Shown here piece by piece: positions 26,279 to 35,008 of a stretch of DNA of 64,000 bases (position 1 is its first letter; each line of letters begins with the position of its first letter). The DNA is from Rhabdothermincola sp037478855. Lineage in GTDB: Bacteria > Actinomycetota > Acidimicrobiia > Acidimicrobiales > Acidimicrobilacustridaceae. The DNA lies in the NCBI GenBank assembly GCA_037478855.1, contig JBBFLY010000005.1, positions 1 to 64,000 on the forward strand, in the 5' to 3' direction. Both the position numbers and the translations under genes were made by a program. The notes beneath the pieces are model-generated. The model was given only the letters and a program-made list of their open reading frames with translations. It was not told the origin of the DNA and did not search any database.

Positions 26279-27487
26279 ATGGCTGGTCCGCTCGAAGGCC
26301 TGCGGGTCATCGACGTCGGCACCCGCATCTCCGCACCGTTCTGCGCGGGGCTGCTCGGCGAGATGGGGGCCGAGGTGATCAAGGTGGAGCAGCCGGGCAC
26401 CGGCGACTTCATGCGCGAGATCGGGCCGTTCGTGCCCGTCGACGGCGAGGACGGTCCGGGCCACTCGCTCTTCTGGTCGGTGGAAGGCCGGGGCCGCAAG
26501 GGCGTGACCCTCGACCTGCGCAGCCCCGACGGCCAAGACCTGTTCCGCCGGCTGTGCCGCCACGCTGACGTGGTGTGCGAGAACTTCCGCCCGGGGACCA
26601 TGGAGCGCTGGAACATCGGACCAGCCGATCTCGACGAGCGCCTGGTCATGGTGCGCATCTCGGTGTTCGGCCAGGACGGGCCCTCGTCGTCACGGCCGGG
26701 GCTCGACCGGCTCGGCATCGGCTACGGCGGCCTGCTCCACCTCACCGGCTATCCCGACCGGCCGCCAGTCCGACCAGGCGTCACCGTGAGCGACTACCTC
26801 ACCGGGGTGTTCGCCGCCCAGGCCGCGCTCGCGGCGCTCTACCGACGCGATGCGCGCGGGACGGGAACCGGTGCGGTGATCGACGCCTGCCTGTACGGCT
26901 CCGTGCTGCGCATCCTCGAGTGGACGATCGCCGGCTATGACCGTCTGGGCATCGTCCGCGAGCGTGAAGGCAACCGGCTCGCCAACTCGGCGCCGATCGA
27001 CAACTATCCGACCGCCGACGGCCGCTACGTCTGCATCGTCGCGGGCTCCGACGCGAACTTCCGTCGCCTCTGCGCTGCGATGGGCCGCCCCGAGCTCGCT
27101 ACCGACCCCCGCTTCGCCCGGCTCGCTGATCGGGCTGCGCGGGCTGACGAGATCAACGGGATCGTCGAGGAGTGGACCCGCTCGCTCACCGCCCGCGAGA
27201 TCGAGAACCGCTGCGTCGACCATGACGTACCGGTGGCGACCGCCTACACGGCGGCCGACATCGCGAGCGACCCACACATGCGGGCCAGGGGCGATCTGAT
27301 CACGGTGGTCGACTCGGTGATCGGCCCGGTGCTCCAACAAGCCCCGTTCCCCCGCTTCGTCGGGGAGGAGATCCCCGTGCCGTCGAGCGCGCCGCGGCTC
27401 GGCGAGCACAACCGGGAGGTGTGGTGCGGGCTGGTGGGGCTGAGCGACGACGAGTACGACCGAGCCGTCACTGCGGGCATCATCTGA
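26279..27487 (+). CDS. CaiB/BaiF-type (class III) CoA-transferase
   Basis: 402 aa. The N-terminus LEGLRVIDVGTRISAPFC, then GAEVIKVEQPGTGDFMR and KGVTLDLRSPDGQDLF, are classic for formyl-CoA/carnitine/bile-acid CoA-transferases, which move CoA between carboxylates through an Asp-bound anhydride. The catalytic Asp usually follows the GRKG(V/I)xLDL stretch by about 80-100 residues; a candidate lies in the GLDRLGIGYGGL region but I cannot assign it firmly. It starts right after the hydratase stop codon, so the operon is contiguous. Likely role: activation or recycling of CoA on the pathway acid. Confidence 0.9.
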   Translation: MAGPLEGLRVIDVGTRISAPFCAGLLGEMGAEVIKVEQPGTGDFMREIGPFVPVDGEDGPGHSLFWSVEGRGRKGVTLDLRSPDGQDLFRRLCRHADVVCENFRPGTMERWNIGPADLDERLVMVRISVFGQDGPSSSRPGLDRLGIGYGGLLHLTGYPDRPPVRPGVTVSDYLTGVFAAQAALAALYRRDARGTGTGAVIDACLYGSVLRILEWTIAGYDRLGIVREREGNRLANSAPIDNYPTADGRYVCIVAGSDANFRRLCAAMGRPELATDPRFARLADRAARADEINGIVEEWTRSLTAREIENRCVDHDVPVATAYTAADIASDPHMRARGDLITVVDSVIGPVLQQAPFPRFVGEEIPVPSSAPRLGEHNREVWCGLVGLSDDEYDRAVTAGII

Positions 27488-27489
27488 CC

Positions 27490-27978
27490 ATGTCCTCCCC
27501 CATACCCTCCCGCCCCCGCCCCGCTCCCACCGCCGTGGTCGCCATCACCGTCGCCGTCGCGCTCACCGCCTGCTCGACCGGGGACGACCGTGGCGACCGT
27601 GCCGAACCGGCGCGGACCACCTCGACGACTGCTGCCACCACGAGCGCCATCGCAGGCACGCCGCCCAACGCCTGCGACAGCAAGATGCCCGGCGAGGTGA
27701 TGACGGCCGAGGAGGCGGTGATCCGCTTCAGCAGCCAGCAGGTCTGCCCCGGGTACGTGACCGTCGCGCTCGGCACGCCCGTCACCTGGCGGAACACCGG
27801 CGACGCCGTCTACACCGTCACGATCAAAGCCGGCCCGCTGCCGAGCAGCACCGCCATCCGACAGGAACGGGTTGATCCGGGGGCCACCGTGGTGGTGGAG
27901 CTCCCGACCGCCGGCCAGTTCGCGTGGACCACCGACGCGCTCGAGGCGTTCGTCGGCACCATCGAGGTCCAGGGCTGA
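27490..27978 (+). CDS. Cupredoxin-like lipoprotein lacking copper ligands
   Basis: 162 aa. The signal region VVAITVAVALTACSTGDD contains a lipobox, followed by a Thr/Ala-rich linker and a beta-domain with GTPVTWRNTGDAVYTVTIKA, the plastocyanin-like pattern. Real cupredoxins have His where this reads Tyr (VYTVT rather than PHTVT), and no His occurs in the last 90 residues, so type 1 copper binding is not expected. It starts 2 nt after the CoA-transferase stop, at the end of the 24249 operon. An extracytoplasmic binding or structural role is possible. Confidence 0.72.
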   Translation: MSSPIPSRPRPAPTAVVAITVAVALTACSTGDDRGDRAEPARTTSTTAATTSAIAGTPPNACDSKMPGEVMTAEEAVIRFSSQQVCPGYVTVALGTPVTWRNTGDAVYTVTIKAGPLPSSTAIRQERVDPGATVVVELPTAGQFAWTTDALEAFVGTIEVQG

Positions 27979-27989
27979 CGCGGGCCCGC

Positions 27990-29084
27990 TCAGGCGGGGT
28001 TCAGCACGAGATCGGCAACCCGTTCCCGGTGGATGCCGTGGTAGCCGAACAACAGATCGTTCTGCTTCGCCCGCCGGTAGTGCAGGTGCGCGTCGCAGTC
28101 CCAGGTGAAGCCCACGCCGCCGTGGATCTGGATGCACTCCGCCGCCACCAGGTTCGCGGACTCCGGCACGTAGGCCTTCGCCATGGCGGCCGCCTCGGCA
28201 CGCACCGGATCCTCGGCGTCGGAGGCCCACGCCGCGTAGTGCGTACCCACCCTCGACAGCTCGATGCGGTGCAGCATGTCGACCGCCTTGTGCCTGATGA
28301 CCTGGAAGGTGGCGATCGGCCGGTCGAACTGCACCCGGACCTTCGCGTACTCGACCGCGAGATCGTGCGCCGCTTCCATCGAGCCCACCAGCTCCGCACA
28401 CAGGGCCACGCTGGCGTCGTCGACCACCCGCCGCCAGATGCCGGTCTGATCGCCGTCGGGCCCCACCGGCTCCGCGGGCGTGTCGCGGAGCTCGAGTCGA
28501 GCCACCTTGCGGGTGAGATCCCAGGTGGGGACCAGCTGCGCCTGCGGCGCCTCGACGACGAAGGTGCCGATCCCCTCCTGCGTGCGCGCGACCACGAGCA
28601 CCCAGTCCGCCGTGTGCCCGTCCAGCACCACCGGTTTGGTGCCGTTGAGCAGCCAGCGCCCCGTCTTGCGGCTGGCCCAGGTCCGCACCCGGTCCACGAC
28701 GTCACCGTGACCGGGCTCGTCGAGGGCCACCGTCCCCAGGGTGGTGCCCGACGCCAGCGACGCCAGATGATCCCCGAGCCCGAGGTGGCGGGCTGCGAGC
28801 GTGGCGAGGACCGCTGACGAGAAGAACGGGCCCGGGAACACCACGCGTCCCATCTCCTCCATCAGCACCACCAGGTCGACCATGCCGAGGCCGAGCCCAC
28901 CGTGTGCCTCGGGCACCAGGACGCCGGTCCAACCGAGCTCGACGAGCTGCCGCCAGACGTCGTCGGTGACGCCTCGCTCGTCGTCCATCATCGAGCGGAC
29001 GTAGGCGGGTGGGCTCTCCGCGGCGAGGAACGATCTCACCGCGTCGCGCAGCTGGTCCTGCTCGGCGCTGAAGGTGAACTCCAT
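27990..29084 (-). CDS. Acyl-CoA dehydrogenase, small-type chain
   Basis: 364 aa. MEFTFSAEQDQLRDAVRSFL at the N-terminus and QIHGGVGFTWDCDAHLHYRR near the end identify the small-chain type found in heteromeric actinobacterial acyl-CoA dehydrogenases. It is divergent from the large-type chain at 29172, with operator O8 between them. ATG 29084 gives the standard start; the longer frame would run past the operator. Together with 29172 it forms the second divergent pair in the window, suggesting a separate round of oxidation or a different chain length. Confidence 0.88.
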   Translation of the reverse strand: MEFTFSAEQDQLRDAVRSFLAAESPPAYVRSMMDDERGVTDDVWRQLVELGWTGVLVPEAHGGLGLGMVDLVVLMEEMGRVVFPGPFFSSAVLATLAARHLGLGDHLASLASGTTLGTVALDEPGHGDVVDRVRTWASRKTGRWLLNGTKPVVLDGHTADWVLVVARTQEGIGTFVVEAPQAQLVPTWDLTRKVARLELRDTPAEPVGPDGDQTGIWRRVVDDASVALCAELVGSMEAAHDLAVEYAKVRVQFDRPIATFQVIRHKAVDMLHRIELSRVGTHYAAWASDAEDPVRAEAAAMAKAYVPESANLVAAECIQIHGGVGFTWDCDAHLHYRRAKQNDLLFGYHGIHRERVADLVLNPA

Positions 29085-29144
29085 GGGTGGCGACCTCACG
29101 GGTGGGCGGTGTGGCGGTCTCGCGTGCCGCGGGCGACGGAGAAA

Positions 29145-29162
29145 CCTGACACGGATGTTAGT
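29145..29162. promoter_or_regulatory. Operator O8
   Basis: CCTGACACGGATGTTAGT, one mismatch in the right arm. That T creates TAGTTT (29159-29164), 7 nt before the ATG at 29172, so operator and -10 overlap. Confidence 0.8.
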
Positions 29163-29171
29163 TTTCTCGGT

Positions 29172-30389
29172 ATGGACTTCGCCTACACGGCTGAGGACGA
29201 GGCGTTCCGGGCCGAGCTCACCAGCTGGCTGGACGAGAACCTCGAGAAGTTCCTCGCCGAACATCCCCACGACGACGGTGACGACGCGGCCGGGCCGGGC
29301 GGGGGCGGGATCATGGCCGCCATGGAGCGTCGGCGGGCCTGGCAGCGCAAGCTGAACGAGGGCCGCTGGGCCGCGATCAGCTGGCCCGAGGAGTGGGGGG
29401 GCCGGAACGCCACGGTCACCCAGAACGTCATCTACGCCGAGACCATGGCGCGCTACCGAACCCCTGGCATCTACAACGCCAACGGTCTGTGGCAGATCGG
29501 CCCCATGATCATCCGCTGGGGCACCGAGGAGCAGAAGCAGCGCTGGGTCCCGAACATCCTCAACGCGGACGACCACTGGTGCCAGGGCTTCTCCGAGCCT
29601 GAGGCCGGCAGCGACCTCGCGAACCTCCGCACCTTGGCGGTGCGCGACGGCGACGACTACGTGGTGAACGGGCAGAAGATCTGGATCTCCAGCGCCCACA
29701 TCGCCAAGTGGGGCCTGTTCCTGGTTCGCACCGATCCGAACGCCATCGCCGAGGGACGCAAGCATGAGGGGATCACCGCGCTGATCGTCGACTTGCAGAC
29801 CCCCGGCATCGAGGTGCACCCCATCCGGGACATCGCGGGCGAGGAGATGTTCTGCGAGGTGCTCTTCCACGACGCACGGGTGCCGGTCGCCCACCGCCTC
29901 GGTGGCGAGGGGGAGGGTTGGCTGGTGGCCATGGGCACCCTGGGCTCCGAGCGGGTGGGCACTGCGGGGCTGGCGATCGGCATGCGATCCGATCTGGACG
30001 CCATGATCAACCTTGCCAAGGCGGTGAACCCGGCGGCGCTCGATGATCCTGAGATCCGGCAACGCATCGCCCGCGCTCACACCGAGATCGAGTACACGAA
30101 GCTGCTCAACTACCGGGCCCTCTCGAAGATCCTGAAGAACGAGAAGAACTGGCCCGAGGTGCCGCTCGCCAAGCTCCAGTGGAGCCACCTGGCGCAGAGC
30201 CTCGCGGAGCTTGCGGTCGACTTGCTCGGCCCCTACGGGATGATGGCCAAGGGCGGCCCCGATGCGGTCGACGGTGGGGCCTGGAACCGGCTGTACGTGT
30301 TCCAGCGCTACACGTCGATCGGCGCCGGCACCACCGAGGTGCAGAAGAACATCATCGCGGACAAGGCGATCAAGCTCCCCCGCAGGTGA
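29172..30389 (+). CDS. Acyl-CoA dehydrogenase, large-type chain
   Basis: 405 aa. MDFAYTAEDEAFRAEL, ISWPEEWGGRNATV, CQGFSEPEAGSDLANL and GAGTTEVQKNIIADKAIKLP mark the family. A Gly-rich insertion (residues ~40-50, AAGPGGGGIM) in the N-terminal domain is uncommon. Likely partner of the divergent small chain at 27990. Transcribed toward and nearly abutting the convergent thiolase gene (12 bp apart). The start has TAGTTT 7 nt upstream and no Shine-Dalgarno. Confidence 0.9.
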   Translation: MDFAYTAEDEAFRAELTSWLDENLEKFLAEHPHDDGDDAAGPGGGGIMAAMERRRAWQRKLNEGRWAAISWPEEWGGRNATVTQNVIYAETMARYRTPGIYNANGLWQIGPMIIRWGTEEQKQRWVPNILNADDHWCQGFSEPEAGSDLANLRTLAVRDGDDYVVNGQKIWISSAHIAKWGLFLVRTDPNAIAEGRKHEGITALIVDLQTPGIEVHPIRDIAGEEMFCEVLFHDARVPVAHRLGGEGEGWLVAMGTLGSERVGTAGLAIGMRSDLDAMINLAKAVNPAALDDPEIRQRIARAHTEIEYTKLLNYRALSKILKNEKNWPEVPLAKLQWSHLAQSLAELAVDLLGPYGMMAKGGPDAVDGGAWNRLYVFQRYTSIGAGTTEVQKNIIADKAIKLPRR

Positions 30390-30401
30390 CCCCGCTCGGG
30401 A

Positions 30402-31586
30402 TCACCCCAGGCGCTCGATCACCGTGGCGTTCGCCTGGCCGCCACCTTCGCACATGGTCTGGAAGCCCAGTCGGCCGCCGGTGACCTCGAGGTGGTTGAG
30501 CAGGGTGGTCATGAGGCGGATGCCGCTCGCCCCCAGGGGGTGGCCGAGCGCGATGGCCCCACCACGGGGGTTGTACCGCTCGGGATCGGGCTGGAACTCC
30601 CGGGCCCACATGAGCGCGATGGCTGCGAACGCCTCGTTGCACTCGATGGCGTCGAAGTCCCCGATCGACAGGCCCGTGCGGTCGAGCAGCTTGCGGGTGA
30701 CCGGGTTGGGTGCCGAGAGCACCAGGACCGCGTCGTCAGCGCCGACCACCATGTGCCTGATGCGGGCCCGCACCGGGAGCCCCAGAGCCTCCGCGACGGA
30801 CCGGTCGGCGATGAGCATGGCGGACGCGCCGTCGCTCATCTGCGAGGAGTTCCCGGCAGTGATGTCAGGGGCGATCGAAGGGTCCCACCTGGCGGCGCTC
30901 TCGAGCCCGGCCAGGACCTCCAGGGTGGTCCCGGGGCGGATGCCCTCGTCGACGGTGAGCAGCTCGCCGGTCTCCCGACCCTCCTCGTCCTTGACGGGGA
31001 CCGGGATGATCTCCCGCTCGAAGTGTCCGCTCACCGTGCTCTCGTGGGCCCGCTGGTGGCTGCGCACCGCGTACTCATCCATCTCCTCGCGGCTGATGCC
31101 GAACCTGCGGGCCAGGATCTGTGCCACCTCGAACTGGGTCATCAGCTGTCCGTCGCAGGCGTCGAGGAAGGCCGGGGAGAACGGACCGCGACCACCTGCG
31201 GCGTTGGAGGCCATCGGCGCCCGGGTCATCGACTCCACCCCGCAGGCGATGGCGAGGTCGTAGCCGCCAGCGATCACCCCCTGAGCGGCGAAGTGCACCG
31301 CCTGCTGCGACGAGCCGCACTGGCGGTCGACGGTGGTGGCCGCCACCGACTGCGGAAGCCCGGCGGCGACCCACGCGTTGCGGGTGACGTTGCAGCCCTG
31401 CTCCCCGACCTGCGTCACACAGCCGCCGATGACGTCGTCGATGCGCTCGGGATCGACCCCGGTACGGTCGAGCAGTGCCTGCAGCGTGTGAGCCAACAGG
31501 TCGGTGGGGTGCCAGCCGGCGAGCGCGCCCTTGCGCTTACCGATCGGTGTGCGGACGGCGTCGACGATCACGGCTTCCCGGGTCAT
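30402..31586 (-). CDS. Acetyl-CoA C-acyltransferase (thiolase), FadA-like
   Basis: 394 aa. DRQCGSSQQAVHFAAQ (nucleophilic Cys), GHPLGASGIRLM (His) and CEGGGQANATV (second Cys) are all present. The GSSQQA context is that of actinobacterial FadA5/FadA6-type enzymes, which thiolyse branched or steroid-derived ketoacyl-CoAs. ATG 31586 gives MTREAVIVDAVRTPIG; TACGCT (31598-31593) lies 6 nt upstream. It is divergent from the ADP-forming acyl-CoA synthetase across operator O9. Confidence 0.9.
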   Translation of the reverse strand: MTREAVIVDAVRTPIGKRKGALAGWHPTDLLAHTLQALLDRTGVDPERIDDVIGGCVTQVGEQGCNVTRNAWVAAGLPQSVAATTVDRQCGSSQQAVHFAAQGVIAGGYDLAIACGVESMTRAPMASNAAGGRGPFSPAFLDACDGQLMTQFEVAQILARRFGISREEMDEYAVRSHQRAHESTVSGHFEREIIPVPVKDEEGRETGELLTVDEGIRPGTTLEVLAGLESAARWDPSIAPDITAGNSSQMSDGASAMLIADRSVAEALGLPVRARIRHMVVGADDAVLVLSAPNPVTRKLLDRTGLSIGDFDAIECNEAFAAIALMWAREFQPDPERYNPRGGAIALGHPLGASGIRLMTTLLNHLEVTGGRLGFQTMCEGGGQANATVIERLG

Positions 31587-31614
31587 GCGCGCAGCGTAGC
31601 GAAGGCCGCTGCTA

Positions 31615-31632
31615 ACTGACATGAGCGTCAGG
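31615..31632. promoter_or_regulatory. Operator O9
   Basis: ACTGACATGAGCGTCAGG between the divergent thiolase and acyl-CoA synthetase. TAAGGT (31633-31638) abuts it, 6 nt before ATG 31645; TACGCT lies 6 nt before the thiolase ATG. Confidence 0.85.
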
Positions 31633-31644
31633 TAAGGTCAGGCC

Positions 31645-33789
31645 ATGACCGACGCACCGACCGACGTGACGGGCCGGCCGACCGCGCTCCGCCAGCTCGA
31701 CCTCGACACCTTCTTCCGGCCGAGGACCGTCGCCGTCATCGGCGCCAGCGACTCCCCCGGGCGGCCGAACAGCGCGATGTGGCGCAAGATCCGCCAGTGG
31801 GCCGAGCAGTCGGGTGCGGCCTGCTACCCCGTCAACCCGAACCGGGACGAGGTCGACGGGGTTCGCTGCTACCGGTCGGTGCTCGACATCCCCGACGACC
31901 TGGACCTGGCCGCGATCCTCGTCGGCAACGCGGTCGAGATGTTCGAGACCGTGCTCGAGAAGAAGCCCCGGTTCGCGGTGATCTTCGCCGCGGGCTTCAA
32001 CGAGGTCGGCCCCGAGGGTGAGGCACTGCAGCGACGGCTCGAGGAGCTGATCGCCACCGGCAGCACCCACGTGCTCGGCCCGAACACGAACCTCAACGCC
32101 TTCGAGACCTTCCGTGACCTGCCGCCACCGAAGATCGCGCTGATCACCCAGAGCGGCCATCAGGGCCGACCCGTGTTCCAGGCCCAGGAGCAGGGCATCG
32201 CGCTCTCGCACTGGGCGCCCACGGGCAACGAAGCCGACCTCGAGCTGGCGGACTTCGCGGCCTACTTCGTCGACCAGCCAGAGGTGGGCGTGGTCGCCGC
32301 CTACGTCGAAGGCTTCAAGGACGGTCGCACGCTCATGCTCGCCGCGGACCGAGCGATCAGGGCCGGCAAGCCGATGGTGATGGTGAAGGTCGGTCGGACC
32401 GACGAGGGTCGATCGATGGCCCGATCGCACACCGGGCATCTCACCGGCTCCGACGCGGTGGTCTCGGCGGTGTTCCGGCAGTTCGGCATCGTCCGGGTCG
32501 ATGGGCTCGACGAGCTCACCGACGTGGCTGCCACCTTCGCCCGGACCAGGCCGCCCGCGAACCCGGGTCGGCGCAACGTGTGCATCTACGCCATCTCCGG
32601 TGGGACCGGGGCGCACATGGCCGACCTCGTCGCCGGAGCCGGTCTCGAGCTGGCCGAGCTCAGCGCGAAGAGCCAGAAGGCGCTACGGGAGTGGATCCCC
32701 GGGTACCTGCGGGTCTCGAACCCCGTCGACACCGGCGGCGCGCCCTCCGCCGACGACCGTGGCCCGAAGATCGTGCAGACCATCCTCGAAGACCCGAACG
32801 TGGACCTGCTGATCTGTCCCATCACCGGAGCACTGGAGTCGATCAGCCGCCCCATGGCTCAGAGCCTGGTGGACGCGGCGGAACGGACTGACAAGCCCAT
32901 CCTGGTCGTGTGGGGATCACCCGACAGCACCGACCCCGTCTACACGGAGGTGCTGCTCGGCTCACGGCTGCCTGTGTACCGCACGTTCCACAACTGCGTG
33001 CTCGCAGCTCGCGCCTACTTCGACTACCACGAGCACCGAACCCGGTACCGCTCTCCGTTCGCCAGGCCGGTGACCCGGCGCTCGCCCGCAGCAGCCAGGA
33101 CCCGACCGCTGTTGGAGCTGGGGCGGGCGCTGAGCGAGCACGAGTCCAAGCAGCTGCTCGCCGCCTACGACATCCCGGTCACCCGCGACCTCCTCGCCAC
33201 CTCAGCGACCGAAGCCGCCCGGGCGGCACGCTTGATCGGCTTCCCGGTGGTCATGAAGCTCAGCTCACCTGATCTCCTCCACAAGTCCGACCTGGGGCTG
33301 GTGCGCGTCGGGCTGCGCAACGCCAGCGAGGTGAGACGGGCGTTCACGGAGCTGGTCGCCGCCGCCCGCGCGGCGGACCGGAGGGCCATCATCGACGGCG
33401 TGCTGGTCTCCGAGCTGATCAGCGGCGGCATCGAGACCGTCATCGGGGTGTCGCAGGACGAGCTGTTCGGGCCGGTGATCATGTTCGGTCTCGGGGGGGT
33501 GTTCGTGGAGGTCTTCAACGACGTCACCTTCCGGGTGCCGCCCTTCGACCGGGATGAGGCGCTGCGGATGGTGCGGGAGGTCAAGGGCTTCAAGCTCCTC
33601 CAGGGGGTACGGGGACACAAGCCCGCTGACGTGCGCGCGCTGGTCGAGGTCATCATGAAGGTGCAGCGGATGGCCGTGGACCACGCGCACTGCCTGGTCG
33701 AGCTCGACATCAACCCGCTCGTCGTGAGGCCGAGGGGCCAGGGAGCGGTGGCGCTCGACGCGCTGGCGGTCCCCCGCTCGGTCGGCTGA
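31645..33789 (+). CDS. ADP-forming (NDP-forming) acyl-CoA synthetase, fused subunits
   Basis: 714 aa fusion of the alpha and beta parts of acetyl-CoA synthetase (ADP-forming)-type enzymes. A CoA-binding Rossmann domain (TVAVIGASDSPGRPNSAMW) is followed by succinyl-CoA-ligase-like domains with ITQSGHQGRP and SHTGHLTGSDAV (~residue 260), the latter holding the phospho-His motif of the family. The C-terminal ~250 residues are an ATP-grasp (VVMKLSSPDLLHKSDLG). Some positions deviate: GPNTNLNAFE instead of GPNCxG, and SGHQG instead of SGALG. The enzyme would interconvert acid + CoA + ATP and acyl-CoA + ADP. First gene of a unit with the Ltp2-like and DUF35 genes. Confidence 0.88.
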   Translation: MTDAPTDVTGRPTALRQLDLDTFFRPRTVAVIGASDSPGRPNSAMWRKIRQWAEQSGAACYPVNPNRDEVDGVRCYRSVLDIPDDLDLAAILVGNAVEMFETVLEKKPRFAVIFAAGFNEVGPEGEALQRRLEELIATGSTHVLGPNTNLNAFETFRDLPPPKIALITQSGHQGRPVFQAQEQGIALSHWAPTGNEADLELADFAAYFVDQPEVGVVAAYVEGFKDGRTLMLAADRAIRAGKPMVMVKVGRTDEGRSMARSHTGHLTGSDAVVSAVFRQFGIVRVDGLDELTDVAATFARTRPPANPGRRNVCIYAISGGTGAHMADLVAGAGLELAELSAKSQKALREWIPGYLRVSNPVDTGGAPSADDRGPKIVQTILEDPNVDLLICPITGALESISRPMAQSLVDAAERTDKPILVVWGSPDSTDPVYTEVLLGSRLPVYRTFHNCVLAARAYFDYHEHRTRYRSPFARPVTRRSPAAARTRPLLELGRALSEHESKQLLAAYDIPVTRDLLATSATEAARAARLIGFPVVMKLSSPDLLHKSDLGLVRVGLRNASEVRRAFTELVAAARAADRRAIIDGVLVSELISGGIETVIGVSQDELFGPVIMFGLGGVFVEVFNDVTFRVPPFDRDEALRMVREVKGFKLLQGVRGHKPADVRALVEVIMKVQRMAVDHAHCLVELDINPLVVRPRGQGAVALDALAVPRSVG

Positions 33790-33807
33790 GACCGCACGGA
33801 GACGCCG

Positions 33808-34971
33808 ATGGCCTCCTCGGTGATCAAGGACGCCACTGCCATCGTGGGAGTCGGTCAGACCGCGTTCGCCAAGAGCCTCCCCCAGAGCGAGAAGCGGCTC
33901 GCGCTCGACGCCATCCTCCTGGCGCTCGACGACGCGGGCGTCGACCCGTCGGAGGTGGACGGGCTCGTGTCCTACACGCTCGAGACCACCGAGGAGATCG
34001 AGATCGCCCGCAACCTCGGCACGGGCGACATCACCTTCTTCAGCCAGGTTGGCTACGGCGGCGGCGCCGGCTGCGCGGTGGTTGGCCAGGCGGCCATGGC
34101 GGTCGCCACCGGCCAGTGCACGGTCGCGGTGGCCTGGCGCTCGCGCAAGCGGGGAGCGGCGACCGCGCGGCCGTGGGCGGGCGTCCCGACGCGGGTGCGG
34201 GGCAACCAGCAGTGGTCGCGACCATGGGGGCTGCTGCGCCCGGTGGACGAGATCGCCATGCTCGCCCGTCGCTACCTGCACGTCTACGGCGCGACCCGCG
34301 ACCACCTGGCGAACGTCGCGATCGCGTTCCGCAAGCACGCGAACCGCAACCCAGCGGCGATGATGCACGACAAGCCGTTGACTCGCGACGACTACTTCGC
34401 CGCCCGGTGGATCTCGGAGCCGCTCTGCCTGTTCGACAACTGCCTCGAGTCCGACGGCGCCGGCGCGGTGGTGATCACGAGTGCGCGCCGCGCCCGCGAT
34501 CTCCGGCGGACACCCGTCCTGGTGCACGGCTTCGCGCAGTCCATCCCCAAACAGCACCAGACCATGACCAACTACTTCTGTGAGGACCCGCTGCTCGGCC
34601 CCTCGTGGGCGTGCGCGCAGCTGCTCTGGAGACACGCGGACTTCGGGCCTGGTGACGTCGACGTGGCCCAGCTCTACGACGCGTTCTCGCCACTCATCCC
34701 GCTCTCGCTCGAGGGCTACGGCTTCTGTGGCCGGGGCGAGGGAGCAGCCTTTACCGAGGACGGCAACCTCGAGTGGGACCGGGGGTCGCTCCCCACGAAC
34801 ACCTCCGGTGGTGGCATGAGCGAGGCCTACGTGCACGGCTTCAACCTGATCGTCGAAGGCGTCCGGCAGTTGCGCGGCGAGTCCTACTGCCAGGTCGACG
34901 GTGCTGAGACGTGCCTGGTGACGAGCGGTGAGGGTGTCCCGACGAGCGCGCTGCTGCTGCGACGCGGATGA
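33808..34971 (+). CDS. Thiolase-fold lipid-transfer/aldolase protein, Ltp2-like
   Basis: 387 aa thiolase-superfamily protein without the classical Cys/His/Cys set. ATAIVGVGQTAF at the N-terminus, AQLYDAFSPL, and NTSGGGMSEAYVHGFN near the end are the hallmarks of the SCP-x/Ltp2 branch, in which conserved tyrosines in the last two motifs act in retro-aldol cleavage of a steroid side-chain CoA ester. It is followed by a DUF35 gene, the obligate partner in Ltp2-DUF35 aldolases. A normal ketoacyl-CoA thiolase role is unlikely. Starts 18 nt after the acyl-CoA synthetase stop. Confidence 0.85.
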   Translation: MASSVIKDATAIVGVGQTAFAKSLPQSEKRLALDAILLALDDAGVDPSEVDGLVSYTLETTEEIEIARNLGTGDITFFSQVGYGGGAGCAVVGQAAMAVATGQCTVAVAWRSRKRGAATARPWAGVPTRVRGNQQWSRPWGLLRPVDEIAMLARRYLHVYGATRDHLANVAIAFRKHANRNPAAMMHDKPLTRDDYFAARWISEPLCLFDNCLESDGAGAVVITSARRARDLRRTPVLVHGFAQSIPKQHQTMTNYFCEDPLLGPSWACAQLLWRHADFGPGDVDVAQLYDAFSPLIPLSLEGYGFCGRGEGAAFTEDGNLEWDRGSLPTNTSGGGMSEAYVHGFNLIVEGVRQLRGESYCQVDGAETCLVTSGEGVPTSALLLRRG

Positions 34972-35008
34972 GCGAGACAGGGATGTCGGCGATGACGGAG
35001 GGACAGAC

